From positions 62,001-126,000 of the forward strand of contig VWZL01002565.1 of assembly GCA_013396915.1 (NCBI GenBank): DNA of 64,000 nt. Direction: 5' to 3'. Origin of the DNA: Stercorarius parasiticus. Its lineage: Eukaryota; Chordata; Aves; Charadriiformes; Stercorariidae. A program made the translations under genes and the position numbers. The notes under the pieces are model-generated. The model saw only the letters and a program-made list of their open reading frames with translations. It was not told the origin of the DNA and made no database searches. Of the stretch, positions 47,901 through 60,500 are shown piece by piece; the first letter of the stretch is position 1, and each line of letters begins with the position of its first letter.

Positions 47901-49711
47901 TCAAAGGAAGGACAGTTGATGTCAGAAAGGTTCATATTTATTCATGTTTAAATTGAAGTTGGCTGTGTTTGCTCTCATTACTGCTGTCATAAATGGTCAA
48001 GGACATCTAGGTATGTGTTTTCATAAATGATGTGATCATTCCAGTACAACAGTTCTGAATATTGAGTCTTATAGTGCCATTATCATTTCTAAAATGCTTC
48101 TGATGCAGCATTATTTAGGAATCTGAAACCTACTTATCTCTTTTAGAAATGCAATTGCTATGACAACTCAAAGCAGCTCAATATCACTTCTTGAAACTCA
48201 GATTTGAAAATCAGAATTGTATGGTCAGCCAATACATTGTGAAAATGGAGTGTAGTGGAGGTGAAAGAGCATAGCGTACACCTTGGGGAACACATTTATT
48301 TATTGATGCTGAAATAGTTTCATTTTGAACAGAGAGAAACAAAAGTTAAAAATCATTTATGTAATATTTATCAGTTTTAGACAGACAACTAAGACCACAC
48401 AAGATTTGACTTGTTCATTACAGTGAACTTTCTTTTTGCTGCACGCAGTATCTGTGCATTTCATTTCAATTAAAATATAAAGGCACACATCAAATCATTC
48501 CTGCTTACAAAGACAAGACCACCTAGTGGTTTCTGTATGCTTAATTCACTCTCTCCTGCCACAACCGCTTGAGGCTTTGATTAGCTTTATCTTACTTGCA
48601 AGAGGCACCCTATGTAGAAGGAGACAAAGTGATAAGCTTTCCTGTTGTCTCTGCAATTCTGAAGGAAGCTTGCTCCATTCTGATCACTGAGCTACCTGGA
48701 AAATACGCTTTAGAAATCAAACAGGCTCTTATTCTTACCTAGCCTATTTCAAACACCAAAGCAAAACTTGATGAATCTTCTGATGACTGACATGCTGAAC
48801 TAAACATACTTCTTAAGACAAGGACTGCAATGTCCTCCTTTTAAACGTTTAAATAAAGATTCATCTTCTTTCCTAATACTTTTCTGCTTCTCTTTGTGTT
48901 ATTTCTGTGTGTGTGCCAATACGTGTGTCTGTTTAATTCTTTCTAGATTATTTAGGAGACTTTCATAAACTTGATAAGCTTATCTTTTTCTTTTTCCCAC
49001 AAGCATTTACAGATGGAAGGGGAAAGGACTGAGCCTGAAAAGGAGAAGGAATGCTGAAGGAAGAAGTAAATGTATATTGTTGAGAATCCTTGATTTGGGA
49101 GTAATATTTAGACTGAACTGTGTGAATACACTTTGCCAGGCCTAGGTATCAGCTGTGCTGCAATTTATGGTTTTGTCAAGGTTGTCTGCAGCATGTGGAA
49201 CAACTCCCTTTTTTAAAGTATGTATACACATTTAAAAAAAAAAAAAAGGTTCCTTTCAAGTTACAGCTATAATGTGGGTTTAAATAAAATACTGATGATG
49301 ACTAGCCATTTACAAAGCACATTAATCTCAGGAATGAAGCCCATTATGAATATAAAATGTTTCAGTTGTCACAAAAAATAAAAGAAAACAAAAAAAATTG
49401 GTGTTTTATGAGTACTCATTTTTCCTGTTTTTCTTGCTTCTTAGGTAGTTCAGTATAGGTACAACGTACAGGTATGAAGATTTTACATTTGTCATAACAC
49501 ATGGCACTGGATATGATGGTAATAAATAATCTTAAATTGCATGCTTTGAAATAATCTCTTATACTGATATCAATGTTATCATACATCAAATTGACTGAGG
49601 AAGCCGTATACACAGCCTGTAGTTTCTCTTTGTCACAAGCTGCTTGCAGATTCCTTGGCTTGCAAAGAAAGTTTCTTTTTTTTCTTGGGTTTTTCATTAC
49701 ACTTGAAGTTT
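44973..49711. other. AT-rich non-coding DNA
   Basis: No gene recognised. It contains an A-rich run (46165-46202) and a 14-bp perfect palindrome TTTAAACGTTTAAA (48840-48853). Frames up to 93 aa have no domain. Confidence 0.55.
46165..46202. repeat. A-rich tract
   Basis: Nearly pure A with single T, G and C interruptions; may mark the tail of an old retrocopy, but nothing recognisable precedes it. Confidence 0.8.
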
Positions 49712-49822
49712 GCTCCCTCTTTTTTCTTTTTTCTTTTTTTGTTTTTCTTTTTTCTTTTTTTCTTTTTTCTTTTCTCTTTTTTCTCTTTTTTCTTTTTCTT
49801 TGTTCTTTTTCTTTTTTCTTTC
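49712..49822 (+). repeat. 110-bp polypyrimidine tract (CTTTTT-like units)
   Basis: Continuous C/T on the plus strand apart from two G bases (49741 and 49802), built from C(T)4-8 units. Frames read through it are Phe-rich on one strand and Lys/Glu-rich on the other and are artefacts of the repeat. Confidence 0.95.
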
Positions 49823-50491
49823 ATTCTGTGTAATGTAATAATAAGGTAAACACATACATCTTTGCCTCTGGAAATTGTTTTTGAATAGGTAAATCTTGTA
49901 TTTTCCATAGTGACAGGCATGGCCATAGCTAACTTTCCAGAGGAGTCTCAAAGGAAAAGAAGTCCGTTACACACAGATGCATGCACCATTATTAGTCATT
50001 AAATTATTAAAACACTTGACCATTAAAACAGCAATAATGTGCCATGTGTCTTCTAAATTGGCTTTATTTACTTCATGAAATTATTAAGAAAACAAGACAG
50101 ATAAGCATTTTTCCTCACTCTCATTTCGTTACACCATAAAATCAGCAAATAAGTTCAACTTAAAGGTCACAGACCTGAAAAAAATGAATTCCAGCAAACT
50201 GAAATCTGAAGCCATCAGAATTAAAATATAGGAAATTACCAAAATCCTCATACACAAAATATTCTGTTCTAGAACATAGAATACTGAAACTGTTCAACAC
50301 ATGCTGTAATGCCAAGTGGAAAATCTCAACCTTTTCTAAAGGACATTTGAGGAATGAAAAGAGAGCCTATATAAACAAACTTGCCTGGTCCATGGGAATC
50401 TGAGAGTTCAAAACAGCTTCAGATGTCAGATTTTAATTTGCAGCGTTCTAACTCCTAATTAAATTAACTACGAAGCTCAGCTAGAAACTGT
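49823..50491. other. AT-rich non-coding DNA
   Basis: Nothing recognised. Confidence 0.5.
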
Positions 50492-50800
50492 GTTGGGGCA
50501 AAAAAAAAGAGCAAGCATGTTTCCAGGACAGCAGATAAATAGGTAGCTATTACCTAGGTGTTGTTTCTGGATAGTTTACCTCCTTAGGGATCTTGAAATG
50601 GGATTGTTTACCAGTAATGAGTTTTCCCTAGGTGAGCAATTGTTTTTGCAGACGTATAGTATGTCGAAAGGCCCTATTTGCTTGTAGCCTATATATGCCT
50701 GTAATTTGCCTGTAAACTATACAGAGAGTGTTTGTAGGAAAAAGCTAAATAAATGTACTTCATTCTGAAAGATTTTATTCTGGTTTTGGCTTCCCCATCT
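50492..50800 (+). mobile_element. Possible solo LTR
   Basis: Starts with TGTGTTGGGGC after an AT-rich flank; contains CTATATATGCC (about 50690-50700), which could be a TATA box, and AATAAATG about 55 bases downstream (50749-50756), which could be the poly(A) signal, then a T-rich end. The spacing suits a compact LTR. No direct target duplication was found and the family is not recognised, so this is tentative. Confidence 0.25.
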
Positions 50801-52199
50801 GCATTGTTTTCTTTAAGCATTTAGGTTAACATTGAAGTTCATTAGGATGCTTAAGCTTAGTTGCATAAGGGGTATAAGGAGTAGGCCAGATAGCTTACTA
50901 AAATTGCAGCTCAGCTGGAGATTTTATTTCAGTACATTTCAGAAAAATAATGTCTGTCTTGGAAGTTCAAACAAAATGTGGTGCGGGTTTTTAAAATCTT
51001 TAGCGGTTTTAGAATAAAGCAGGCAGCAAAGCTTTCTGCCTCCCCAGATGTCATGCCTCATATCATCTAACAATGGTAAGAAATGGGGAAAGGTCGTGGT
51101 CTGGTGCATCTGGGCCACATGTTTTGTACGGTCCCACAACACTGCACCAGACATTAGAGAGGAGAAATGGAAAGAGGAGTTACTGTGGTTCTTGTGCCTC
51201 TGAACACGATGCCCATGGTGGCCCTTTCAAGGAGCCCCAAGCTGCACTGAAATATGAGCATAATGTTTGAGGAGAGGAAGACAGGAGTCAGGTGCTGTGT
51301 CACACTAGATCTGATCGAGGAGGTACATTTGAGGAAGGGGTGTTTAAATAGCATGAATATCTGTGAAAGAGATGGAATGCAATCAAATAAAATGAATGTT
51401 AACAACAAACAAAAAAATGCATTGAATTTTGCTATCAATATGCCCTTCACAAAGTTATAGCTAAGGTTAAGTTTTGCATTAAAAAAGGGTTTCTATATTA
51501 TCATAACTTACAGAGATCCCACACAAATTAACAGCACTTCCTATTTGTATACAGGATGATATTTTTAATGGTGAATTTAAATGTGCAGAAAAAATGAGAT
51601 TTAAAAAATCAGGCCTTAAAGGCATAGTCTAGTATCAGACAGTTCATTTGTCCTGTCAGATCTTAATAATGCACTCAGTTTTCTTACTTATAAGAAAAAA
51701 TAAAATTGAAAACTTGTGAATTTCTCATTTGAATATATAGTGTGAGGTTAAGAAGATTTTTTTTCCTATTCTGCATAAATACAAGTCCTCTTTTCATCAT
51801 GGCCCAGTCTAAAGACAGCACTGGGGTACAACATAAAAGTGCCTTCTTGGACATAAGCAACTTTAACTCTTCCAAAAAATGTGTAGTCAATGCATGAGAA
51901 GAAGAGAGAAGTGAAAAATATGTAATCAAATGGGTTTCAAATCTGTCATCATGAAGTGCAGTTCACCAAAACAAAGGTATGTAGGTTTTTTTTACTTTAG
52001 ACTACAGACTGAACACAAAGACTATTAATGTGAAAGTTACTTTAGCATTTTTAAACATTTTTTTTTGTTGCATAATTTAAAGCATTAAAATTCACATCTT
52101 ATAGGATGCATTGGTTCTGAAAGCTTATTTAAATGCTGCTGTATTTAAAGTGGATATTTAAATCTTAAAATAATGTTAGTGTCTAAGCTTAAAGCTGTA
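50801..52199. other. AT-rich non-coding DNA
   Basis: No gene recognised. A less AT-rich patch at 51045-51330 has overlapping frames on both strands without domains. Confidence 0.5.
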
Positions 52200-52330
52200 A
52201 GCTGTCAACACAGACTACCTTTGCCCTGATTGAAGAAAGCCATTAAACATTGCCTCATTAAAGTTTATTGACTTAAGCACATGCTTAAAGTCAATCATGT
52301 GCTTAAAAGCTGCTCCTCAAATAGATCTGG
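52200..52330. repeat. Old amniote-type palindromic repeat
   Basis: GACTTAAGCACATGCTTAAAGTC with CATGTGCTTAAAAGCTG shortly after is, from memory, the signature of a repeat scattered through bird and reptile genomes. It holds an 11-bp inverted repeat (TTAAGCACATG 52273-52283 and CATGTGCTTAA 52296-52306, 12-base spacer) and a near-palindrome (52268-52294). Class unknown; a non-autonomous DNA element is my guess. Confidence 0.5.
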
Positions 52331-53669
52331 TTTCCTGAATGCTGAATTTAATTCTACAACCTATTGTGTTGAATGGATCATTGACAATTAATACAATCAC
52401 ACCCTCTATCAGAAAAAGGAAAAGTGAAAGACGTTCTGTCCCTGAAATAGAAAGAGATCCCAAGGATTTCTTGGGATCCAGTAGTGGATTCAAACACACA
52501 GAATGGAAGCTCTGATGCAAAATGTCCAAACTAGAAGAAAATCTGTAGATTTTTTTGGTGTTTTTTTTTTTTTCCAAATATGGAAAAAGTTTCTTTTTTG
52601 AAGAGGATGGAGCTTATCCTTTCCCAAAATTGATTAACAAATGTCTGCAATTCCTCTCCGCTTACCTGCATTAATACTTATACCCAACTTCATACCAATG
52701 AAGGTCTTCTAGAGAAATTTAAATTTCCCAGCATGTTTGCGTGGCTCATAAAAAACCACTGTCTTAACTTTAAAAAGGTGCATGCCTTCATACTGTGAGT
52801 GATTATATCATATGGTTCTTCACCCTGCTCTGTGCCATGTTGACAGCAGCACTAAAATGCTGGTGGGATCAACGCGGCCACATGGCCCTGGGCAAGTCCT
52901 GTCTTTGGTACCAGGATTAAACCGAACTTGCTCACCTGCCCTGGTAATGCATCATCACAGCGTCTTACTTTGATGATGCATTGCACCAATACATCACCAC
53001 AGGACTGTCAGTCAGAGATGGCACCAGCTCGGAGAAACAGATCCAAGAGCAGGTTCAGTTTAATTACAGGACAGAAGGTGTCCTGATGTTCCTTAGAGAC
53101 AAAACGCTTGTGCCAAGAATTACACTGTCAGGTCAGATTTGGCTTATCATGTAAACTATATAAAAATAAGTTGCTATTGGAGGAAACAGTTTCATTATCT
53201 TTCTTTTTGTGGGAAGTTATACCAAGTAGTTAGACCAAGCAGGTCATTGCTACTTGTGTGAGCCAAGTTTCCCTAGGGAAAGTTAAAAAAAAAGGTGGAC
53301 GCCAATCCTTTTTAACATTTAATTTGATTTATCAGTCACTACCATATTTATTTGTTTATTTGTTTTCTTATTTTGTTCTAAAACTAAACAGACGAGGAGA
53401 TGTTCACGATTCATTCCTACATAGATGATGGTTGAAACAGGCTTTTATTAGAGGGTGTTGTCTTGTTGTTGCTGTTATTTTTCTTAGCTAGTGGACATAT
53501 TTGCAACCTGAACACTGCAGCTCACTTCTAGTATGAGAGCCTCAAAATGCATAATTACCTTCCTTTTGTGCTGTGCCTTCCTTTGCAAAATGAAGTCCAT
53601 TTTTATGGTAAGTTTAAGCAGTACATTTATAAAGACAAATATAAACCAGTGAAGTGTATTTACATACAG
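52331..53669. other. AT-rich non-coding DNA
   Basis: No gene recognised. A mildly GC-richer patch (52800-53130) contains a perfect 12-bp stem hairpin (52946-52982). Confidence 0.5.
52946..52982. repeat. Perfect 12-bp inverted repeat
   Basis: AATGCATCATCA (52946-52957) and TGATGATGCATT (52971-52982) around a 13-base loop. No T run follows, so there is nothing terminator-like; function unknown. Confidence 0.9.
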
Positions 53670-53813
53670 CATATATATACACATATATTTATATATATGT
53701 AGGTATGTATGAACTTCAGCACTTTCTCCCACATATGCTTTTTCTGTGTCTGTGTATATATACACATATATATACATGTGTATATATAAATATATGTGTG
53801 TGTGTGTATATAT
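53670..53813. repeat. TA/TG microsatellite pair
   Basis: Two TA/CA/TG-rich tracts (53670-53700 and 53747-53813), the second with a clean TG run, separated by about 45 bases of ordinary sequence. Confidence 0.9.
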
Positions 53814-56800
53814 AGGTGGCAGTTAATACATAAACAAGAAAATCAGTGCAATTTTCCACATGATATCATCTTTTTGTGAAATAAAGTTTATTTTATGTCA
53901 TTCCCAGAGTGTCTGATGTTAGATATTTGTACTGACAGCACATCATTCATTGAAAAGCTGTTAAGGAGAAGCCAGAACTTTTGGCCTCTGGGTTACATGC
54001 AGGTTTTGGAGGGAAAGGTTTGGCCTTTTGTAACAAGCATTCCCCTGCTGTATTTGTAAATGTGGAGCTGGAATTTTTATTTTATTTATTTATGTATTAC
54101 CCATAAAAATAAATGGGCAAAAGACTAAATTGTTGGGATTATCAAATCAGATTAATATTCTTTATCAGAGGATTATCAGTGAAGGAGTTTTAGATGTTTC
54201 TATTTTATCACTCTAACTATCAAAGTCCTTAGGAATCAAACAAAACACATCGTTCTGGGCTCTGTGCAAGAGAATAAAAGGTCTGGTGTATTTACAATCC
54301 AGACAAGGCAGCTAAAAAAAATAAAAGAAAGAGGCAAACACAGAAGCAGTGAGATCAGCTTCACTGTATTCTATTGTGAGAGTTTGGGGCTTTTATGTTT
54401 TGCTTTGTTTTGTTCTCTGACAGGTGTTTTTCTTTCCTGATTTGTTATTTTTGATTTCTTAGTGGGGATAATGTTAGGAGGCAGCTAATGGGGTGAAAAA
54501 TAATAAAGACAGAGAAGTTAGAGATTTGGGGTCATGTCCGAACACTCTGGGCTACACAGAAAGAACCACACAGCCAATTACTTTAGGGACAGGATATTCT
54601 CTATATAATCTGCAAGAAAAAAAATAGAACTGAGCCAACCCCCGAAAAAAAATCTGTTGAGAGATGAACTCTGTTCTTTGCCCCTTAAAATCTTTGTGCA
54701 ACAGCTGTCCTGGTTTAAGTTTTTGCCTGGCTTATCCCTGTAATTCTTTTCTTGAGCATCACAGGGCTTAAGGAGAGCAGAAGTAGGGGGGAGGAATTGC
54801 CCCTGAGATCCTGGTTGCTCCCGAAACTTCTCTAGTTAGTGAAATAATGTACACAACACAAAAGAAGACACTCTTCTACAAAAACAACTTGGGGGAGGGG
54901 AGGAGAGAGGTGGATTTCAGTATCATTATGCCTGAAACATTGTCTTTCTTACTGTATATTGCATACAAAAACCCTTTCCATGTGTAAATGAGATAGATGT
55001 GTCTGTTTAAAACCACGATCTAAATTACACTAAAAATATCGTCCACTGTAGGGCAAAGTTGTTATTCACAGAGAAAACTTGTCTTATTAAAATTCAAAGT
55101 TAAAACTCATTTGCACTTGAGAATAAGGGACATCAGACTGGGGGTTAAGAGTCTGTCTCTAAGAAGTCCTACTTCCGTGAAGCCTTGTCATAGGATCATC
55201 AAAATCACAGACCTTCTCGGAGCACACCACTGATCTCATCTGACTTGTACACCTGGGTCACTGTTTGTACAGAGCATGTGGAAGGGAAAGCACGCCTTAC
55301 AATGGGTTGAAAACACAGTCGGCATGTCCATCCAGACCTGATTGCGTCGAGGTGTCCTTAGGTCCCTCAGTTTAGACATAGCAGGAGTTAACCAGGTGTT
55401 GAGACAAATGGTCCAGATCACCCACTGGACTAGGTTGTTTTGGGGTTTTTTTTAGCTATTGTTTCAAGCTGTTGGCAATATACAAAAATCATCACTGTCC
55501 TGGTTTATACTCAGTTGATGTTTTCATGGTTATCTTCATTACCATCTGTGCTAGAAATACTGCTTTTTAATGAAAGCTTAGATTCGAGAGCACAAATTGC
55601 AAAGGATATTCAAAAAGGGACAACAATTTAGCTACGAAGAAAACTATACATGCCTACATTTCCATTATCTAAATGGAAAGCAATGGAATCAGTAGAGAAA
55701 TTTGACGGAAAAAAAAAGTTGAAAATTACCTCACTTTTGGAATAATCTAAGGTGTAATTTTAAACAAGTTTCTCCTCTATATTTCTTCCCCCCCTCCACA
55801 TCTTTGATAATCTAACCAAGATACCAATATAGTGAAACTCCTACTACTCTATGCTTGTGTTTTTTTCTCTCTCTGGATATTTTTTTTTACTGTTTGACTG
55901 TAAGGATTTCTGGCACACTGTGTTGCTCCCATCGTATGGTTTGCTTTAACTGATAGAGACATTTTGTGTGCTAAAACTCTGCTGCTGCACGGCTGTCTGC
56001 TAGTCTAAAGCTCAAAGAAACATACCACAGGAGGAGGGAATACGTTATAATTGTATAACTTTCTGGGTTTTGCTTTTTTTTTTTTTTTTAATATATTTTG
56101 TTTTCCTGAGGGCTGTGGGAGGAAAGAAAGGGCACAGAAACAGGAATACTAGCGTGGTTCCTGATTTGTTTGTATTCAGGTCAGTAGACAGTGGCAGGAC
56201 TGCTTCTGAGTGTTTCTCTCCTACTGTTGTACCCTATCCAACCCTGTGACAGGAATATCAAGAAAACTTGGTTTGTATTTCTGTTTTAAAATATCTGCCT
56301 GAGTCTTGATCTGTTTTCATCCTGAAGCACTGAGCATCTGGAAAAACAACTGAATCATATAAGAAACCTTCCCCAAAACAAACATTCTGCACTATTTGAA
56401 GAATAGTTGCCAGCAGCCATTCAGTTACCAATATATGCAGAGAAAGATAACATTCAAATTGTCTTAAATATATTGCGTATCAAATTGTGGTGTATCTGGG
56501 TGCGCATGCGTACAGAGCACAGTCATTTTGTACTGCCACATTCCCCACTTCGTATGGCCTTGGACTGACTTCAAAATATCTCATCTGAGTTCTGCGTCAG
56601 AAATGCAAAACTAACTCAGCTGCCCAACTGATACAGAAAAAGTGAAGTGCATAAACTGGAAGAAATTAAGATCTACTTGTACTGCTGGCAATTTCACCAT
56701 AAAATCATTTGGTACATACTAAACCTCTGAGAGATACCTGGCATGGCCTATATTTTTTACCTGTCATTTATTTTTGTTTCTTGTTTTTCTTCATTTTGGA

Positions 56801-57484
56801 GACCTTATTGTAAAAGCAGTTTATCAACAGTTTGCCAAGATTAAAAGTCCCAGTCTTGGGAACAGCCCCATTTTCATCACATCAGACATATCATTCTGTC
56901 TCATACGTTACTCCGCTGAAGGAGAGAGAGATAAGAACCTAGGAAAGTCTAAAAGCATAAAATGGAAATTATTGGTAAACAGATGAAATAACATTGCTGT
57001 AATGGAGTCTATGGGGTTACTCTGACAGTCTTTCCCTAAAATCTTATGAGCCACCTGAAACATGGGGGAATTCAGAGAAAGGATAATAACAATACCTTGT
57101 AGTTTTTAGTGCCTTTCAAATAAGGGTCTCAAAATACTTCACAAACATTAATCAAATGTCATAACAGTGCTGTGAGATAGTAATCCATTATTATTCACAA
57201 ACAACAAAAGGTCCTTTAAAAACAAAAGCAAGTTAATGTTTCAAGTGTATTTGAGTGCAATCCAATTAAGCAGTCTCACTTGGTGTGTACAGTTTTAGCA
57301 GTAACTTTCCACATATTGTGGCGAACAGCGAAGGGATTGGGTCAGTACTGTGCTAGAAACCAGTACTCCCCCATACCCATCTTACACTTTGCTGGGGTGT
57401 CACCTAATATCTTCGTGATACTTGTGATACTTGTGATCCAGATGACTCTGGATCACAGGATTTTATCTTGCTGCCCTCATTTAA
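53814..57484. other. AT-rich non-coding DNA
   Basis: No gene recognised. GTGAAATAAAGTTTATTTT (53876-53894) resembles a poly(A) signal. A less AT-rich patch with several CpG (55150-55430) is unclassified. A perfect 11-bp hairpin lies at 57432-57457. Confidence 0.5.
57432..57457. repeat. Perfect 11-bp stem hairpin with 4-base loop
   Basis: TGTGATCCAGA (57432-57442), loop TGAC, TCTGGATCACA (57447-57457). Just upstream a GTGATACTT unit is repeated in tandem (about 57415-57432). Confidence 0.9.
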
Positions 57485-57587
57485 CCTAGGCTAGTAAAAG
57501 GTGTTCCTGCCCATGGCAAGGGGGTTGGAACTAAATGATCTTCTTAAGATCCTTTCCAACTCTAACCATTCTATGATTCTATGATTT
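57485..57587 (+). mobile_element. CR1 LINE, 3' end fragment
   Basis: GGTGTTCCTGCCCATGGCAAG, GGGTTGGAACTAAATGATC, then CCTTTCCAACTCTAACCATT and the tail CTATGATTCTATGATT. This is the last 100 bases of a CR1, severely 5'-truncated. Confidence 0.93.
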
Positions 57588-60500
57588 GAAAAATAGAGAA
57601 TAGCATCTTTGCATTCAGCCAAGTCTTTGAAAATGTTTGCCTTGGCTTACACAGTCGTGAACTTGAAGCAGAGAAGAGAACTAGGACCAGTTAGGAATGC
57701 CAAATAGTCTGATCAGGGAACAAATTACTAGGAGAAGATGGTTTCATGAAAAGAGTATATAATGTGATGACTGAGTAGCTATCTAGAGAGGGCTAATGAC
57801 TACACAGTGTTTTACTGTATGACTATCCGTGTTTTATCATATAGCTGGTGAATCTAAAAATCTTTTTATGTGTGAGTATTATTTAACTGTCCAATGCTAA
57901 TAATTACTCAGCTCTGGATGATGTATGTACTATAGCTGATGTAGTTAATATATGTTGATTTGATTATATATCAGAAAATGGACTCAAGTGAAAGATTAAT
58001 TATAACAATAAAGGTTATATGAAATGCCTGACTGCTTAATTTGTATCTAATTGTGGTTTTTAGGTTATTTTTATTATTATATCTTGCTTCATCTTATAAC
58101 TCAGTTACTCAGTTAAAGCATTCATAAATATGTCTCAGAATGTTAGTTCATTACTAGAAACAGTTTCAAGAAAGCTTAGCAGTCGTATCATGTAAACATC
58201 TATCTTATAATTAAAACTCAATTAATATGTTTGTTGCAGCCATTTGCTGTTTAGGATGTATACAAAAATTGCCTAATGGAATCTAAATTTAATCCCTATT
58301 AGAAACACTTTAATTTAAATGTGATCACAAATCTTTATCTCCACTTTACATTTTAAACATAAAAAGGAGCTCAAGAAGCCACAACATCTTAATCACAGAA
58401 GATCTTTAGCTCGTCTAGATCAATCTTTAAAAAGTTAGTTATTCTGGCAGTCTGCACACAAGGGCAAAAAGAGTAACAAAGCTACAGAAAAAAAAAGTTA
58501 GCCAAACAAACTCACATACTCAATGTGTAATTGCTGTGCTTTTAAAATGCATTCTTTTGTTCCCCTCACTTGTTTGGGGAAGCATTAGATTCTGCTAGAT
58601 AGGCAGATTCTTTCATCCACTGAAAGCCTCAGAAAATCCGGTCATTCTTGCCTGTAAAATCAGGATTTAACTGAGTAAAAAGCATCAGGATTGGGCCCTG
58701 GACTAATATGTACTGCTAACAGCCTGAACTGGGTCCCTGGTGGACTTATACATTTAGAAGTTGATGGTTATGGTGACATTACTGAAAGGCAAAAGAAAGT
58801 ATAAAACATCTGCTGGGTGAGAGAGCAAAACAAAACTGGTATGTGCCCCAGAAGGCTTGTAAAGAGAAATGGGGTTAACATCCATAGCAAATGCAAGAGG
58901 AAATAATTCTCTCAAAAACTAAACAAGGTGAACGTTAGCCTGATTTCAGCACTCTGCATTAACATTAGGGATAAGAAAACACAGCAGAAAACAAATTTTG
59001 TTGACAGGGAAAAAAAAAGGAAAAAAAAAACCCAACCCACCCACAAACCCCAGATTAGAGAAAGGTAGCAGACTTAAATTCCAATAGTTGCTTTTCAAGA
59101 GCTGGATTCCTTCCAGCCAGAAAGAGAGGCAGGATGACTTCACCACCTTCCAACCTCTCCATTCCTCAGCCTTAAATCATCGGGATGGGAAGGTTCAGGC
59201 AGTAGGAGACAAACGAGTAATTTCTAGGTGTATAGGGTAGTTCAGCTTTTCTTCATAAGCTCATATGTGCATTGAAACAGTACCTGTAGACCTACATGCA
59301 TTGTGTGAAGAATCTTGCAGGACCTGGCAGTTCTAATTGCCAGCCTTTCCAAAACTGGCCAGACAAATTGAGAACAAAGAGCATGTTCCCTTGTCATACA
59401 TCCAGTGAATAAATTTGAGGTTGTAGTTACCATATACTTTATTAGACCTTCTCCATACATGCACGATGTGTTGAAAAGCTGTACCTGAGAGTAGCCACTT
59501 TGATGACTTTTAGGGAAAAGACAGGAAAACCTGCAACATGGCATTTGATCTGGTAATGTGAGAATGTCTGAACAGCAGGCAATGCCTGGAAATCACAATT
59601 CTGGTTAAGAGGCTTAGGGACCTCTTTCAAATGAAAGTTTGGAGCCTGGTTCCTATGGACCTTTGCCTCACAGTGACACTGATTAACAAAGAGCGCTCTC
59701 TTCTCTGCTACTGACCCTCAACACTATGCGGTTCTGACTCTTCCTCACGCTTTTAAATGGCATGTTGTGGGCCACTACCATGTCTGAACAAGCGTATGAT
59801 GAAAGATGCTCCTGAACTGTTGCCTCATTTTCCTGCAGTCTCACTGTCTGTGTTTATGGCTGCCCTCTTCTTGTCTCCAGGATCACAAAGCTGCGGAAAT
59901 ACAGGTATAATCAGAAAGGTGGAAGAACAATAGACCTGAAATTTCCGATTCGAGTACTGCCCTTGTTTTAAACCTTATGTTTTCTCCAGTGCATGATAGG
60001 GGCTAGAAGCACCTGGCTAGTATAAAATAGAGAAAGCTTAGGTGTTCACACAGATTGACAAGTGGCTTTACATATAAAGTAGGACTTCTGTCACTCTAAA
60101 GTAGTTGAAAATTTGTGTTCTATCATCACAGGCATTCACATAATAAAATTTTGTATATTTTTCAGTGCTTAGGTTAGTTCTTTGCCTTAAGGAATATAAT
60201 GCTGGGGTTTATTTGCAGAAAATATGTATAAAAAGCTATTCTTCATACAGAAAAATTTAACAAAAAACTACAAGAAGGATTCATCTGTCCTAAAAACAGA
60301 TATGCAATCTAAACCAGCTGTATAACTCCTTTTATTTTCACTAACGAGAGATAAGCACTGCCAGAGAACTATATATCTCACCTGTCTTAGACACCTATCT
60401 TAGGATACAGGATTTACTCTCCAGAGGTTACCTGCATCTCTCCTTCTTACAGAGGAAAATTTCAAGGCTAATTTAAAAAAAATGCCTACCATCTGAATGG

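Noticed and set aside
49573..49951. Phe-rich and Lys/Glu-rich frames on opposite strands
   Set aside because: Both are translations of the polypyrimidine tract.
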